Assembly (NCBI GenBank): GCA_963926055.1
Contig: CAWUVK010000001.1
Coordinates: forward strand, 269,949-333,948
DNA length: 64,000 nt
Source of the DNA: CAJXJP01 sp963926055
GTDB lineage: Bacteria; Patescibacteriota; Gracilibacteria; BD1-5; UBA6164
Direction: 5' to 3'
In this document: positions 1 to 10,682 of the stretch, piece by piece
Position numbering within the stretch: the stretch's first letter is position 1
Layout of the letters: each line of letters begins with the position of its first letter
Translations under genes and position numbers: made by a program
Notes under the pieces: generated by a model
Told to the model about the DNA's origin: nothing
Database searches by the model: none
The model's input: the letters and a program-made list of their open reading frames with translations, nothing else

Positions 1-342
1 TGATTGAACTTTTGATGGAGCTCTGTTTATTTCATCTGCTAAAACAAGATTTGAAAAAATTGGTCATTTTTTTACAACAAATTTTTGATTTTCATAAATT
101 CTCGCTCAGATTAAATCACTTGGAAGTAAATCTGGAGTAAATTGGATTCTTTTATAATCAAGATCTATAACTTTTGAAAGTGTTTCTACACTCAAAGTTT
201 TTGCTAAACCTGGAACTCATTCTAACAAAATATGTCCTCCAGAAAATAATCATATCAGAATATCTCTGATAAGATTTTTTTGACCAATTACTTTTTTAGA
301 CATTTCTGCTTCTAATAATTTTATTTTTTCTCTTATTTCCAT
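1..342 (-). CDS. MoxR-family AAA+ ATPase, N-terminal part
   Basis: The gene runs off the left edge, leaving the first 114 residues. It has a Walker A-like GVPGLAKT near residue 43 and a Walker B region LVLADEINRAPSK near residue 100, followed by the MoxR-typical SKVQS. The order IGQ...LLEGVPG...FTPDLLPSDLIGA is characteristic of MoxR ATPases, which act as chaperones that insert cofactors or mature partner proteins, often with VWA-domain partners. UGA encodes the glycines in LLEGVPG, LIGA and KKGPIF. The ATG is preceded by an AT-rich stretch without a strong ribosome site. It follows sodB and a hairpin on the same strand. Family assignment is secure; the substrate is unknown. Confidence 0.9.
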
Positions 343-432
343 ATTTTTATAAATTTATAAAATACTTTATTCTTATATTAAAAAAAAATAGAGTAAAAGC
401 AAAGTAAGAAATTATTTTTTTTCATATAAAAA

Positions 433-463
433 AATATTCCCGGGAATATTTCCCGGGAATATT
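433..463 (-). terminator. CCCGGG-type hairpin terminator after sodB
   Basis: Two TTCCCGGGAA blocks separated by a short AT stretch form a strong hairpin, followed on the minus strand by a T run. It is one of nine related intergenic hairpins in the window. Confidence 0.8.
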
Positions 464-473
464 TTTATATTTT

Positions 474-1055
474 TTATAATCCAGCATTTTTAGCAACAAA
501 ATCCCAGTTAATTAATTCCCAATATGCTTTTAAATATTCAGGTCTTACATTTCTATAATCGATATAATATGCATGTTCCCAAACATCACACGTTAATAAT
601 GCAGTATTGTCAGTTGTAAGTGGAGTGTTTGCGTTTGAAGTATTTACTATATCAAGTTTTCCCTCAGGCGTTTTTACTAACCAAGTCCATCCTGACCCAA
701 AGTTATTAACACAAGAATCTGTAAATTTTGCTACAAAATCTTCAAATGATCCAAAATCTTCTTCGATTTTTTCAAGTAATGCTCCAGTTGGTTTTCCACC
801 AGCATTTGGCGCAAACCCATTCCAGTAAAAAGTATGATTCCAGATTTGAGCTGCGTTATTAAAGACACCTCCAGTTGAAGTTTTTACTACTTCTTCTAAA
901 TCTTTCCCTTCAAATTCAGTTCCAGAAACTAAACCATTTAGTTTTGTAACATATGTTTGGTGATGTTTTCCATAGTGGAATTCTAAAGTTTCTTTTGAAA
1001 TATGAGGTTCTAGTGCATCCATTTCATATGGAAGTTTTGGTAATTGAAATGTCAT
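474..1055 (-). CDS. sodB: Fe-superoxide dismutase
   Basis: 193 residues, full length for iron superoxide dismutase, which converts superoxide to hydrogen peroxide and oxygen in the cytoplasm. The iron ligands are visible: His27 in EFHYGKHH, His74 in AAQIWNHTFYWN, and Asp and His in DVWEHAYYIDYRN near residues 157 and 161. The Gln in AAQIWNH and the GSGWTWL segment point to the Fe type. The sequence closely resembles enterobacterial SodB from memory. None of its 15 glycines uses UGA, unlike its neighbours, which suggests either recent acquisition from a standard-code donor or strong expression. It stands alone between terminator-like hairpins. Confidence 0.97.
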   Translation of the reverse strand: MTFQLPKLPYEMDALEPHISKETLEFHYGKHHQTYVTKLNGLVSGTEFEGKDLEEVVKTSTGGVFNNAAQIWNHTFYWNGFAPNAGGKPTGALLEKIEEDFGSFEDFVAKFTDSCVNNFGSGWTWLVKTPEGKLDIVNTSNANTPLTTDNTALLTCDVWEHAYYIDYRNVRPEYLKAYWELINWDFVAKNAGL

Positions 1056-1178
1056 AATTTTAATTTTATGAAATAATTTTATTTTTTCTAAAATACTATA
1101 TTTTTTATAGCATTAATGTAATTGTAATTTAATTTATGAATAATTCAAGAAAAGATTATTATTTTAGTAATGTTATAA

Positions 1179-1210
1179 AAAGTTCCCGAGAAAATTTCCC
1201 GGGAACTTTT
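1179..1210 (-). terminator. CCCGGG-type hairpin after NUDIX gene
   Basis: Imperfect inverted repeat (AGTTCCCGAG / TTCCCGGGAACT) followed by T runs on both strands; it sits between the NUDIX stop and the sodB promoter region. Confidence 0.7.
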
Positions 1211-1614
1211 TATTTTTTTAAAATATTTTTATCTTGTTGTAATAAATTTTCAATCGGTAAAAATAAAGGTTTTGGTAAATTATTAAGATGAAACCAGTCT
1301 AAAGTTTCACATTTATGAGGTTCTAAATTTTTTAATTCTCAAGAAAAATATTCTCAAGTCATAAAAATTGTATTATAATGTTTGTTTTCCAGAGTAAAAA
1401 TATCATTTGTCACTCAAGCAAATTTAATATTTTTAAGCTCTAAATTTGTTTCTTCTTTTGTTTCTCTTAGAGCACAATCTTCCCAAGATTCTCAAAATTC
1501 TAAATGTCATCCAGGAAAACACCAAGTCGAATCTCAATGAGAATTTATCCTTTTAAGCAATAAAACTTTTTCATTTTTCACAATAATTACACCAACTCAA
1601 ACTCTTACTTCCAT
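1210..1614 (-). CDS. NUDIX hydrolase (MutT-like)
   Basis: 134 residues. The NUDIX box is complete: G(x5)E(x7)REUxEExGU is read as GHLEFGES...ALRETKEETNL around residues 40-62, so it should hydrolyse a nucleoside diphosphate linked to another moiety with Mg2+. The N-terminal VGVGVIIVKNEKVLLLKR strand and the CFPGGHLE start of the box are typical of small MutT/NUDT15-like housecleaning pyrophosphatases. Several box glycines are UGA codons, for example in FPGG and EFGES. The substrate cannot be read from sequence. It is a single-gene unit with its own downstream hairpin. Confidence 0.9.
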
Positions 1615-1693
1615 AGAAATATTTTAGAATGTATTGTAAATATAATACAAAAAATATTTTTTTTTGAAATAAATATTTTTAAATAAAAAAAGC

Positions 1694-1712
1694 ACCTGCG
1701 CAAAGCGCAGGT
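1694..1712 (-). terminator. Hairpin terminator
   Basis: Perfect stem ACCTGCGC / GCGCAGGT with a three-base loop, followed on the minus strand by a T run, just after the small membrane protein gene. Confidence 0.8.
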
Positions 1713-1720
1713 CCAAAGAG

Positions 1721-1951
1721 TTATTTTTTCTCCATTTTACGTAATACAAAATATTTTTGCATTTTAGTAGGTTTTAATTCTAAACCTTCTAACTTATCTT
1801 TGTTTAATTGAGTATTTAACACATTATTATATGTTAATTCTTCAAGAATAGAAATTAAAACCCCACCAATAATAAATAATGAGAATAAATATAAAACAGC
1901 TGGAAATAAACTTAAAATAGACTGATAAAGGTCTAAAAATAATTCTAACAT
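1721..1951 (-). CDS. Small single-pass membrane protein
   Basis: 76 residues. An ATG at 1951 is preceded by an unusually clear ribosome site, GGAGGAAAC, six bases upstream, so I start there rather than at an upstream TTG that overlaps this site. The N-terminal half is a hydrophobic helix (about residues 8-35, with FIIGG), followed by a charged cytoplasmic tail rich in Lys and Leu ending KMEKK. No domain is recognised. It has its own terminator and no operon partner. The strong ribosome site supports it as a real, well-translated gene of unknown role. Confidence 0.7.
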   Translation of the reverse strand: MLELFLDLYQSILSLFPAVLYLFSLFIIGGVLISILEELTYNNVLNTQLNKDKLEGLELKPTKMQKYFVLRKMEKK

Positions 1952-2045
1952 GATAGTTTCCTCCAATTTGAAAAACGTATCAGTAAAAATATATATAAAA
2001 ATTTACTTATGTCAATGATTGTCTTTAATCTAATAAATAATAAAA

Positions 2046-2079
2046 AAAAGTTCCCGGGAGAAATTCCCGGGAACTTTTT
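2046..2079 (-). terminator. CCCGGG-type hairpin after YtxH-like gene
   Basis: GTTCCCGGGAG / ATTCCCGGGAAC stem followed by T runs on both strands; belongs to the repeated CCCGGG hairpin family. Confidence 0.8.
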
Positions 2080-2080
2080 T

Positions 2081-2635
2081 TTATTTCATTTTTTTCACTT
2101 TTGAAAGTTTTGATTTTTTAATTTCTTCTTTTGCTTCACCTCTAACTTCTTGAACTGATTCTTTGATTTTTGATTGAAGTTCTTCAAATGTTGCCAGTAA
2201 ATTATTTTTTAATTCTTTTACTTTTTCTGGAGAAATTTCTTTTAGCTCGTTAAGTTCATCTTTTTTTTCTAAATAGAGTTTTTCTAATTTATCTGAAACT
2301 TCAACAAAATGAGACTTCCCTTTTTCTTGAACTTCGAGTAATAATTTTAATCCTTCGATTTTATACCCTTCAGCGATTTCTAAAAGTTGACCTTTTTTTT
2401 CTGCAAAAAGTGCTTTATTTTTATCTGACATAATTGTGTTTTCTAGTTCAGCTAAAACATTTTTATGTGTTTCTACAAAATTTGCTAAAAGCACTTTTAC
2501 TTCACCTTGACCTGATTGTTTTGATTCTTCGAGCTCTTTTTGTAAAGCACTTGGAGTTTTTTTATTATAAAGTGACCCAATAACATTTCCTGCAATATAT
2601 CCAGCAGCAACTAGAAAAAATTTTTTATTAAACAT
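2081..2635 (-). CDS. YtxH-like membrane-anchored coiled-coil protein
   Basis: 184 residues from the ATG giving MFNKKFFLVAAGYIAGNV. The N-terminus has a short glycine-rich hydrophobic helix (residues 5-24), as in YtxH/DUF948-type stress proteins. The rest is a long charged helix with many Lys, Glu and Leu, likely coiled coil, ending in a basic KKMK tail. A longer frame exists upstream to 2716, but the added residues are AT-driven and the downstream start matches the YtxH layout. YtxH proteins are general-stress or envelope proteins of unclear function, so only the architecture is claimed. Confidence 0.6.
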   Translation of the reverse strand: MFNKKFFLVAAGYIAGNVIGSLYNKKTPSALQKELEESKQSGQGEVKVLLANFVETHKNVLAELENTIMSDKNKALFAEKKGQLLEIAEGYKIEGLKLLLEVQEKGKSHFVEVSDKLEKLYLEKKDELNELKEISPEKVKELKNNLLATFEELQSKIKESVQEVRGEAKEEIKKSKLSKVKKMK

Positions 2636-2764
2636 ATTTTTAAACTTTAATTGTAAAATAAAGATTTTTTTCGTCAATAACTGATAAAAAAATTCTATAC
2701 ATAAAATATTATACATTTATCTGCAGATTTACAAATATTTTTTAACATCAAAAAAAAAAATTGC

Positions 2765-2796
2765 TTTACAAGATTACGAAAGTCTCTAAACTAGAG
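2765..2796 (+). promoter_or_regulatory. Candidate promoter and operator of the Clp gene
   Basis: TTTACA (2765-2770) and TAAACT (2787-2792) are 16 bases apart, about 35 bases before the Clp start. An inverted repeat CTCTA-AAC-TAGAG (2784-2796) overlaps the -10 box and could be a repressor site. This is pattern-based; no regulator is known. Confidence 0.4.
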
Positions 2797-2826
2797 CCAT
2801 ATTATTATTCTTAAAAATAAAAGGAA

Positions 2827-5451
2827 ATGTCGTACAACAATTTTTCTGACTGATATAAAAAAGCACTGATAAATTCTGAAACAAAAATAAAAGAAATCTG
2901 ATTCAAAGAACTTTGAGTTGAAGATGTATTTATAGAAATAGTAAAAAATTCTACCGGAGGAATAAAAGAAATTTTTAGTCTCTATGGAATAAATGAAAAA
3001 CTTACACTAGAGATAATTAATAAAGGATTATTTAATGAAAATCCAGAAAATAGAAAATGAGTGTATTCTGGAATGAATTCTCGTTTAAAAAATATTATTC
3101 TTTGAAGTGTAAAAGTTGCAGCAAGTTATTCAAAACAAAGAGCGAGTATTGAAGATTTTTTACTTTCAATGATTAAAAATGATTCTTGGCTCATTAGTTT
3201 CTTTGATTATATCGGAATTACAGCAACGGATATAGAAAAAAATTTAAATGATCTTAATACTCTTTGAGCTGTTGACGGAGTTTCTCAAAATCCAAATTTT
3301 GGTGATATAGAAAAACAAACAGATAATCCATCAAACAGTGCAAATATATGAATAGAACCGACTGGAGATGAAGCAATTGACCAACTCTTGTGAGCTTTAA
3401 CTCAAAATTTAATGGGTTGAGATTCACAAAATGGAAATCTTGAAATGGCAACACCATTTGATGCAAATAAAAAACAAGAAAAGAAAAAAGATGATTCTAC
3501 TACTCCTGCTTTGGATTTTTTTTCTACAGATTTAACAGCAGAAGCACGTGAATGAAAAATAGATAAAGTTTTAGGAAGAGAAACACAAATCGAAAGACTT
3601 ATTGCTATTTTAAATAGAAAAACAAAAAATAATCCTGCTCTTGTAGGTGAACCTGGTGTTGGGAAAACAGCCATTGCAGAATGATTAGCACTGAGAATTG
3701 TAGAAGGAAATGTTCCATTTTCTATGAAAGATAAAAGAATTTTATCTCTTGATATGTCGACACTAATTGCTGGGACAAAATATAGAGGTGAATTTGAATC
3801 AAGAATCAAACAAGTAATTGACGAAGCTTCAAAAGTTGAAAATGAAATTGTTTTATTTATCGATGAAATTCATACTATTATTTGAGCATGAGGTTGAGAA
3901 GGAACTTTGGACGCTTCAAATATTTTAAAACCTGCAATGTGAAGAGGAAAAATTAGAGTAATCTGAGCTACAACTCATAACGAATACCAAAAATATATAG
4001 AAAAAGATTCTGCATTAGAAAGAAGATTTCAAAAAATCACGGTTGATGAACCAAATAAAGAAATTTCTATGCAAATAATCTCTGGAATAAAAGATTCATT
4101 TGAAGAATATCACAATTTAAATATTTCAGAAGATGCGGTAAAAGCTGCAGTAGAATTATCAATTCGTTATGTTACAGATAGATATTTACCAGATAAAGCG
4201 ATTGATTTAATCGATGAAGCTTGTAGTATCAAATCTATGAAATATAATTTTGATGAAACTGCCACTAAAAAATTAAAAGAAAAAATAGCATCATTAAGTA
4301 AAAATATCGAACAAGCTGTCATTGCTCAATCATATAAAAAAGCTACAAAACTAAAACAACAACAAGCAGAACTCGAACAACAAATTCAAGATCTCAAACA
4401 AAAATTCACCATTCCTAAAGAAGAAAGACTCGAAGTTACTCAACAAGATGTACAAAAAGTTCTTCATATTTCTACAGGAATACCAATTTCAAATCTTAAT
4501 AAAGATGAAATTTCTAGAATTAAAAATCTCTCTCGTGAAATGAAAAAACATATTATCGGCCAAGATGAAGCAGTTGATAATATTACAAAATCAATCATGA
4601 GAAGTAAAACTGGTATTTCAAATCCAAATAGACCTCTTGGAAGCTTCTTATTTCTCGGACCTACTGGTGTTTGAAAAACTGAACTCGTAAAAGTGTTAGC
4701 ACAACAATTTTATGATGATAAAGATGCGCTAATAAAATTTGATATGAGCGAATTTTCAGATAAAACATCTGTAAATAAACTTATTGGTTCATCTGCATGA
4801 TACGTTTGATACGAAGAAGGTGGAATGCTTACAGAAAAAGTAAGAAAAAAACCATACAGTATCGTATTGTTTGATGAAATTGAAAAATGAGATTTTGAAG
4901 TCTATAATCTTTTACTCCAAATTTTAGAAGACTGAGTTTTAACGGACAATAAATGAAGAAAAATCAACTTCAAAAATACCGTTATAATTATGACTTCAAA
5001 TATCTGACAAGAAGAATTTATGGAAAAAGCCAATAGTATTGGTTTTGATGTAACTGATGATAAAGAAGAAGATATTTTAGAAGATTACAAAAGAGCGAGT
5101 GAAAAAATAAAAGAAAATCTTACTGATTATTTTTCACCAGAATTTGTAAATAGAATTGATAAAACTATCGTATTTAATCCTCTTGATAAAGCTGCTATTA
5201 AAAAAATTGTAAAATTACAACTTGAAATTTTCAGCAAAAGATTAGAAACAATGTCTTATACATTTTCATATGACAACAAAACAATTAACTTTATTGCAAA
5301 AACCGTTTATAACCCTGACTTTTGAGCAAGAGAAATTAGAAGATATATTACTGACAATATAGAAGATCTCATCGCTGAAAAAGTTATTTGAAATGCAAAT
5401 AAAAAAGATTTTTCTATCACTGTTGAAAAAAATACATTAATCATTTCATAA
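2827..5451 (+). CDS. clpC: ClpC/ClpA-type AAA+ unfoldase
   Basis: 874 residues. It has an N-terminal Clp_N-like region (1-150), a low-complexity linker, AAA domain D1 with GEPGVGKTAIAEGLA and LFIDEIHTIIGAG, a UVR-like coiled-coil segment (about residues 490-530), and D2 with LGPTGVGKTELVK and VLFDEIEKGD, ending in the Clp D2-small domain (FGAREIRRYI). This hexameric ATPase unfolds proteins, normally for ClpP. The short middle segment argues for ClpC rather than ClpB. UGA is used heavily, including the second glycine-coding positions of Walker A in D2 (TGVGKT) and the GAGGGEG loop. A promoter with an inverted repeat lies upstream and a hairpin downstream. No clpP is present in the window. Confidence 0.95.
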
Positions 5452-5471
5452 TAAAAAATATTTTTATAAAA

Positions 5472-5510
5472 AAAAACACTCAATTTAAAATAAAATTGAG
5501 TGTTTTTTTT
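5472..5510 (+). terminator. Hairpin terminator after clpC
   Basis: AACACTCAATTT / AAATTGAGTGTT stem followed by at least eight T, directly after the Clp stop codon. Confidence 0.85.
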
Positions 5511-5538
5511 TTGAAATGTGTAGAAAAAATGGTATACT
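5511..5538 (+). promoter_or_regulatory. Candidate sigma70-type promoter
   Basis: TTGAAA (5511-5516) and TATACT (5533-5538) with 16-base spacing, 40 bases before the start of the first secreted-protein gene and just after the Clp terminator. Confidence 0.5.
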
Positions 5539-5577
5539 AAAAATAACTCTAAACAGCCTTATTATTGAGTCAAATTT

Positions 5578-7200
5578 ATGAAAAATATCATCGTAAAATA
5601 TTTATTTTTCATCCTCTGATTTTTATACTTGTGTAGCAATACTCATGCTTTTTTTGGTGAAGACGCATGATTAGATTTATATAAACAATTAGATAAAAAT
5701 TTTCAATCAAATGTCTGATCAAGTTTTCAAACTGAGCTTGTATGAACATATTCAAGTATAAAAGATAAACTCAATAGTCTCATAAATTTAGAATGAGAAA
5801 TAAAATGATTTTCATATGAAAATTGTATCAGTAAAGATATTGCTCCAAGTCAGATTGAAGCAATTTATCAATGAAATATTTCAATATTATATGATAGAAT
5901 CAGTGATACTTGCAAAAATTCATCTGGAGTTATAGAAAATTCAACTCTCACTTTTATTCAAAACGTAATTAAAAAACATTACGAAAATTCTTTTGAACGT
6001 GCTCAACAAAAAATAGAAATTATTTGAGATATTTCATCTTTATGAATTTACTCAGATGGAAATTTAGATAATTCAACATTTGATATTATTGATGATTTAG
6101 GAAAAATAAATGATATAATTTTTGCGAGTAAATTTACTTATAACGGAAGTGAATCTGGAAATTTTCAAGATTATTTTGATAAAATAAATGATGATAAAAA
6201 AAGAGAAGTTTTACAAAATACTACCGATATAAGTGTTTTTAAAGAATTAAATGATTGACAAAAAGCATATTCACCAGAAAGTAGTTGAAATTTTTTAGAG
6301 AATTTACTTCAGGCTGATCAACATAATACAAATATTTGTATTGATCCAAGTACATGAAATCATTGATTAGATATCAGCTTTTTAAATGATTTTGAACTTT
6401 GAGATAATTCATGAAATATTGAACTGATAAAAGATTTAGAAGACGCTCAAAATCAAGAAATATTTAGCTGAAGTCAGAATAATAATACAGCTGTTGATCT
6501 ATCTGGAAATTATCAAAAAGTAAATGATAATGCTATGTGGCCTTGTGATAGCTTTTATTGTATTACTGTAGATTTCAAAACATACAACCATCAACTTTTA
6601 GGCTGATGAGATAATATTACTATCGAATATATTATAGATAGATCAAATCAACACCTATCACGCTTTGCAAATGCGAGTTTAATACCTGCAAAAATGACAA
6701 CAAATAATTTTGAATTATGACTATCAAATTTAAATCTCTGAGATTTATTTCATATGAGTTTTCAAATTCAAACAAAACCAGTACCGATTTTATCTCTGAA
6801 CAAATCGAAAGGCAAAAATAATCCTCAAGAAGATAAATATTCTTCAAATTCATTATTAGAAAAATACTACAAAGCATACTGACTGGATTATAAAAGAAGA
6901 AATGATTTAGATAATTTTACAAAAAATAAAGAAGAATTAGCTTCGATTATACAATCAACAGACTCACAAATAACTGATGCTCAACAAAGAATTAATCAAC
7001 TCGAATTACTCTTGGCAGAAAAAGATGATGAAGTAGAAATTATGAAAAAAGATATTTCAGAAAAATTTACACAAGAAAATTTACAAGAATTTCACAATCA
7101 ACTCATAGAAGTAAATAATTTTACTAAATCTATTACTGAATATACAAATACACTCTGAGAGTTAATACAAGCTATGGATAAAATTAAAACTAACGGTTAA
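5578..7200 (+). CDS. Secreted protein of unknown function (first of a pair)
   Basis: 540 residues. The N-terminus MKNIIVKYLFFILGFLYLCSNTHAFF is a signal peptide, with likely cleavage after THA. The mature part has few cysteines (for example WPCDSFYC near residue 325), a central beta-rich part with LGGGDNITIEYIIDRS, and a C-terminal coiled-coil of about 100 residues (SQITDAQQRINQLELLLAEK). I recognise no named domain. It is two bases before the next gene, which is also a secreted Cys-containing protein; both are probably transcribed from the promoter at 5511 and read into map. The coiled coil suggests an extracytoplasmic structural or assembly role, but this is inference. Confidence 0.8.
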
Positions 7201-7202
7201 AC

Positions 7203-8510
7203 ATGAAAAAAATATTATTATTTTTCATACTCTGAATTTATTTACTCTTCCCTTTTAGTAGTTTTGCTGCTAACGAGGGTTCTTCAAGTTGTCCAATTAC
7301 TGATTCAAGCGCTCAAGTATTTACTGATTATATTAAAAACATCAGAACCTTAGTTACAAATGTAAATAATTATTTAAGTGAAAATTCTCCTAGTAATTCA
7401 AAATTTGAAAATACAACAAGCGATATTTCGAGGATTTTTTATCAAGCAGTTACCTGGGATGGGTATTTCTTAGATTTTGATTATTATATTATTTCCCCTC
7501 TTTTTAATGAACTTCCAAGTAAAATGAAAAGAGATGTAGAATTATTAGAATGAGAAACAAATTGACTCAGGAAATATTTAAAAACTATTACAAAATCTGG
7601 ATATTCTCAGATTGATATTCCAAAAGAATCAGTCTGTCAATGAGTAGAAAATTGTGATTATTCTTGATCAGCTGGAAGTATTATTTGAGATGTTATAGTA
7701 AATAATATTCAACTGACAAATTATTTAAAAGAAATTCTAGTTTCTGAAAACACAGATTTTTCTACACAGGTTAAATTATTACCGATTGATTCATCAAGTT
7801 TTACTCAAGCATTAATAAAAAATTATGGAGTAGATGCAAGAAATCAATGTAGCCAAGATGACTGAGAATTTTGAAAAAGAATAGATGACGCAATCGAAGC
7901 AATTTCTTTGAATAACAAAGAAGGAAAAGATGGCCTAAAAAAATGGAAAGAAGCTTGGAATCTACTTTTATGAGCAGTAAGTGGCGAAACTAATCAAGAA
8001 TTAGAAAAAAATTTATTACAAAAAGAGCTCGCACGTCAGTGACTATCGACAAATCAGCAAGCTATTTTACTTCAAAATTTAGAAGATTTTAATGAAAATT
8101 GATTCTATAGTTTAGAAAATAATTTTATTACAAATACTGCTCGATGAATAAAGGATGCAGCTGTTAAAATACAAGAATGATTTTCTAAAGCAACAGATTG
8201 ATTATTTAGTGAAGATAAAACAAAAGAAATAAATGATAAAAAATCAATTTGACTTACAGACTTTAATACGTTAAATGAGAATGAAGTTATCACAGAATCC
8301 ATAAAGCAACGACTAGATAATGTCTATTCTCTCAATAAATCTTTTCTTTCTATACAAGATTATCAAACCAATAGTGTTATTTGAGAACTTATAGATATTC
8401 ATACAAATATTAAATTATCAACAAAAACTCTCTGAGAAAAATGTGAACTCGCAGTAAAAGTTTGTAATTCACAATGATATTGAGATGGAAACTGTGGAAC
8501 ATGTAAATAA
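7203..8510 (+). CDS. Secreted protein of unknown function (second of a pair)
   Basis: 435 residues. Signal peptide MKKILLFFILGIYLLFPFSSFAA, with likely cleavage after FAA. Mature cysteines occur as pairs: CPITDS early, CQGVENC near residue 145, and a C-terminal tail containing CELAVKVC and CGTCK, so several disulfides or a CxxC site are likely. The rest is mostly helical and AT-biased, without a domain I can name. The start is two bases after the stop of the preceding secreted protein, which indicates translational coupling and a shared process. The spacing to map (23 bases) suggests one transcript, though map is a housekeeping gene and may only be co-located. Confidence 0.8.
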
Positions 8511-8533
8511 ATACCTACTAAACAAAATATAAT

Positions 8534-9301
8534 ATGTGAAGAAAACTACCAAAACCTCTTTCTTATAAAGAATTAGAACAAATGAGAAAAAATGCAAAAG
8601 TTCATAAAAAAGTTTTAGATACTATTCGTGAAGTTGTAAAACCTGGAATGACAGCTGGTGAAATCGATAGACTTGCTGGGAAAATTACCCGTGATGCTGG
8701 AATGATTTGTGCATTTCGTGGTCAATATGGATTTCCAGGAAATATTTGTATTTCCGTAAATGACGTTATTGCTCATGGAGTACCATATGATGATTTAGTT
8801 TTTCAAGAATGAGATCTCGTAAATTTTGATTTCTGAGTAAAAGATAAACAACTTGGTATATATACTGATTCAGGAATTACTTTAGTAATTTGAGGTGAAG
8901 ATAAAAATCCAGTTGGAGCAGATATGATAGAAGTAACAAAAAAAGCTCTTTACGCTGGTATTTCAAAAGCTACTGCTTGAAATACTATTGGTGACATTTG
9001 AGCAGCTGTACAAGAAGTTATTGATGCTTCTCCATACCATATTGTTCGTGATTTATCAGGACATGGAATTGGAAGAAAAGTTCACGAAGAACCATATGTA
9101 TATAATTATGGAACTCCAGGGACTGGTTTAAAACTCAAAGCTGGTATGACAATAGCAATAGAACCATTAATTGGTGAAACTTCTGGTGAAATTCATCAAG
9201 AAGAATGAAGAGATGATATTTTTGTTTCTGATGGTTCACTTGGTTGTCAATATGAACATTCTATTTTGATTACAGATGGTGAAGCTGAAATAATTATATA
9301 A
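8534..9301 (+). CDS. map: Methionine aminopeptidase type I
   Basis: 255 residues, standard for type Ia MetAP, which removes the initiator methionine. Metal ligands are in place: Asp in NFDFGV, Asp in YTDSGIT, His in LSGHGIGR, Glu in AIEPLIG and Glu in QYEHSILI. The substrate-loop His is in IAHGVP. The chosen ATG gives MGRKLPKPLSYKELEQMRK, in which residue 2 is a UGA-encoded glycine; without UGA reading the gene would be cut into fragments. It ends just before a bidirectional hairpin shared with the convergent pilin genes. Confidence 0.96.
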
Positions 9302-9336
9302 AAAAAAATCTAGAAAATATATTTTCTAGATTTTTT
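9302..9336. terminator. Bidirectional hairpin between map and pilin genes
   Basis: AAATCTAGAAAAT / ATTTTCTAGATTT stem with A and T runs on either side. It can end both the map transcript and the convergent pilin transcript, and the pilin stop codon touches its edge. Confidence 0.8.
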
Positions 9337-10655
9337 TATTTTATCCAAATAGTTATTGATCTCCCGTCTTCCCATGGTTCACTGTAATCTCTCGAAGGAA
9401 ATGTTTCATTTCATAATCTCCATACTCAATGGTATGGCCTAGATGGAAACCAAAAAATATCTATTAAATTTGTATCATAGGAAAAAGCAGTTCACATACT
9501 ATGAGTAAAACTACCATTACCGTCTACCCATGCGTTCATTCTCACTAAATTAGAAGCTATTATCCTACTTCTGAAATCTTCTTGTGTGATTGTCGTTGTA
9601 TTATTTTCTCAAACAGTAAAAGCATTTGCAAATTCATTTGTATTTTGATAATGTCATATATTATCCCATTTATCTGGCGTAATTCTATCTGGTGTTGTTA
9701 AGATAGAATACCCTTCTTCTAATGAATAAGGTGTATATAATAAATGAAAAGTATTTGCAGAAGGTGAAGTATAAATATAACGAATATCTAGAAAATCATT
9801 ATTATTTATAATATCATCATAAACATAAAGCAATCATTTATCCGGTAAATGATATTTTCATTTTCCTGTATACAAAGTCCAGCCTCATCCATCTCTTGTC
9901 ATATCACAATATACAAGTTCTTTATTTTTTCATAATTGTAATAAATAATAATCATCTTTTCATTGTAATTGAGAATTATTTTTCAATAAATCATTGCAGT
10001 TTGATTCTCCATTTATAAAAGAATTATTTTTTATTCATCAGATCATTGAAGGATTTTGAATAATTTGAGTATTTAATACTAATTTTTTATTCAAAACTTC
10101 AGAAGAATTTTTTACATCGATTTCATTTAAACTTCCACTTTGAATAATAATTTCATTTGTAATTTCATCTAATAATATTCATAAAGCATCTCCACTAGTT
10201 TTTATATATTTATCTGTATTGTCTGCAAACGTTTTAGTTGGAAAAATATTTGCAACAGATTCTTGGTTTTCTAAAAATCATATTACTTGAAATTTATTTC
10301 TTGCGAGGTTTACTGCATATCAATACGGTTTTTTCGTAACTGGATCTAATCCACCATCAAAAATATTTAGATCAGATTCTAAAATTTTTTGAGATAATTC
10401 ACCTTGATATTGAAATATAGTTCCACTTGATGAAATATCTACTTTTTTATCCGGTAAAGGAAAGTCTATATTTTTAGTTCTATTTATTTCAAATGATTTT
10501 GAGATATTTTTTAAATCTGTTAATCTTACAGAATCTCTTCAAGAGCTTGCATATCATTGAAATGATATAAAGGCCACCGTTGCTAAAACAGCTAAAATCG
10601 TGATTACAACGATAAGCTCTACCAGTGTAAATGCTTTATTAGAATTGTTTTTCAT
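9336..10655 (-). CDS. Type IV pilin-like protein with GGGWT domain (copy A)
   Basis: 439 residues. A short basic leader is followed by AFTLVELIVVITILAVLA, the class III prepilin signal with Glu at +5, so a prepilin peptidase should cleave before Phe. The C-terminal half carries VYCDMTRDGGGWTLY, with its Cys at residue 250: the core of bacterial fibrinogen-like YCD...GGGW domains, associated with ligand or sugar binding in related folds. Two of the three GGGW glycine codons are GGN and one is UGA. It is third in a tandem set of three paralogues; residues 50-100 are almost identical to copy C at DNA level, whereas the first 35 codons match copy B. It is probably an adhesive pilus subunit. Confidence 0.85.
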
Positions 10656-10682
10656 GTTATCGGACTTCAAATTATTAATAAA

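Noticed and set aside
607..828. Plus-strand frame across sodB
   Set aside because: Antisense shadow of a clear sodB gene.
2827..5451. Clp gene as several broken fragments or pseudogene
   Set aside because: All interruptions are TGA at glycine positions; with UGA = Gly it is one intact 874-residue gene.
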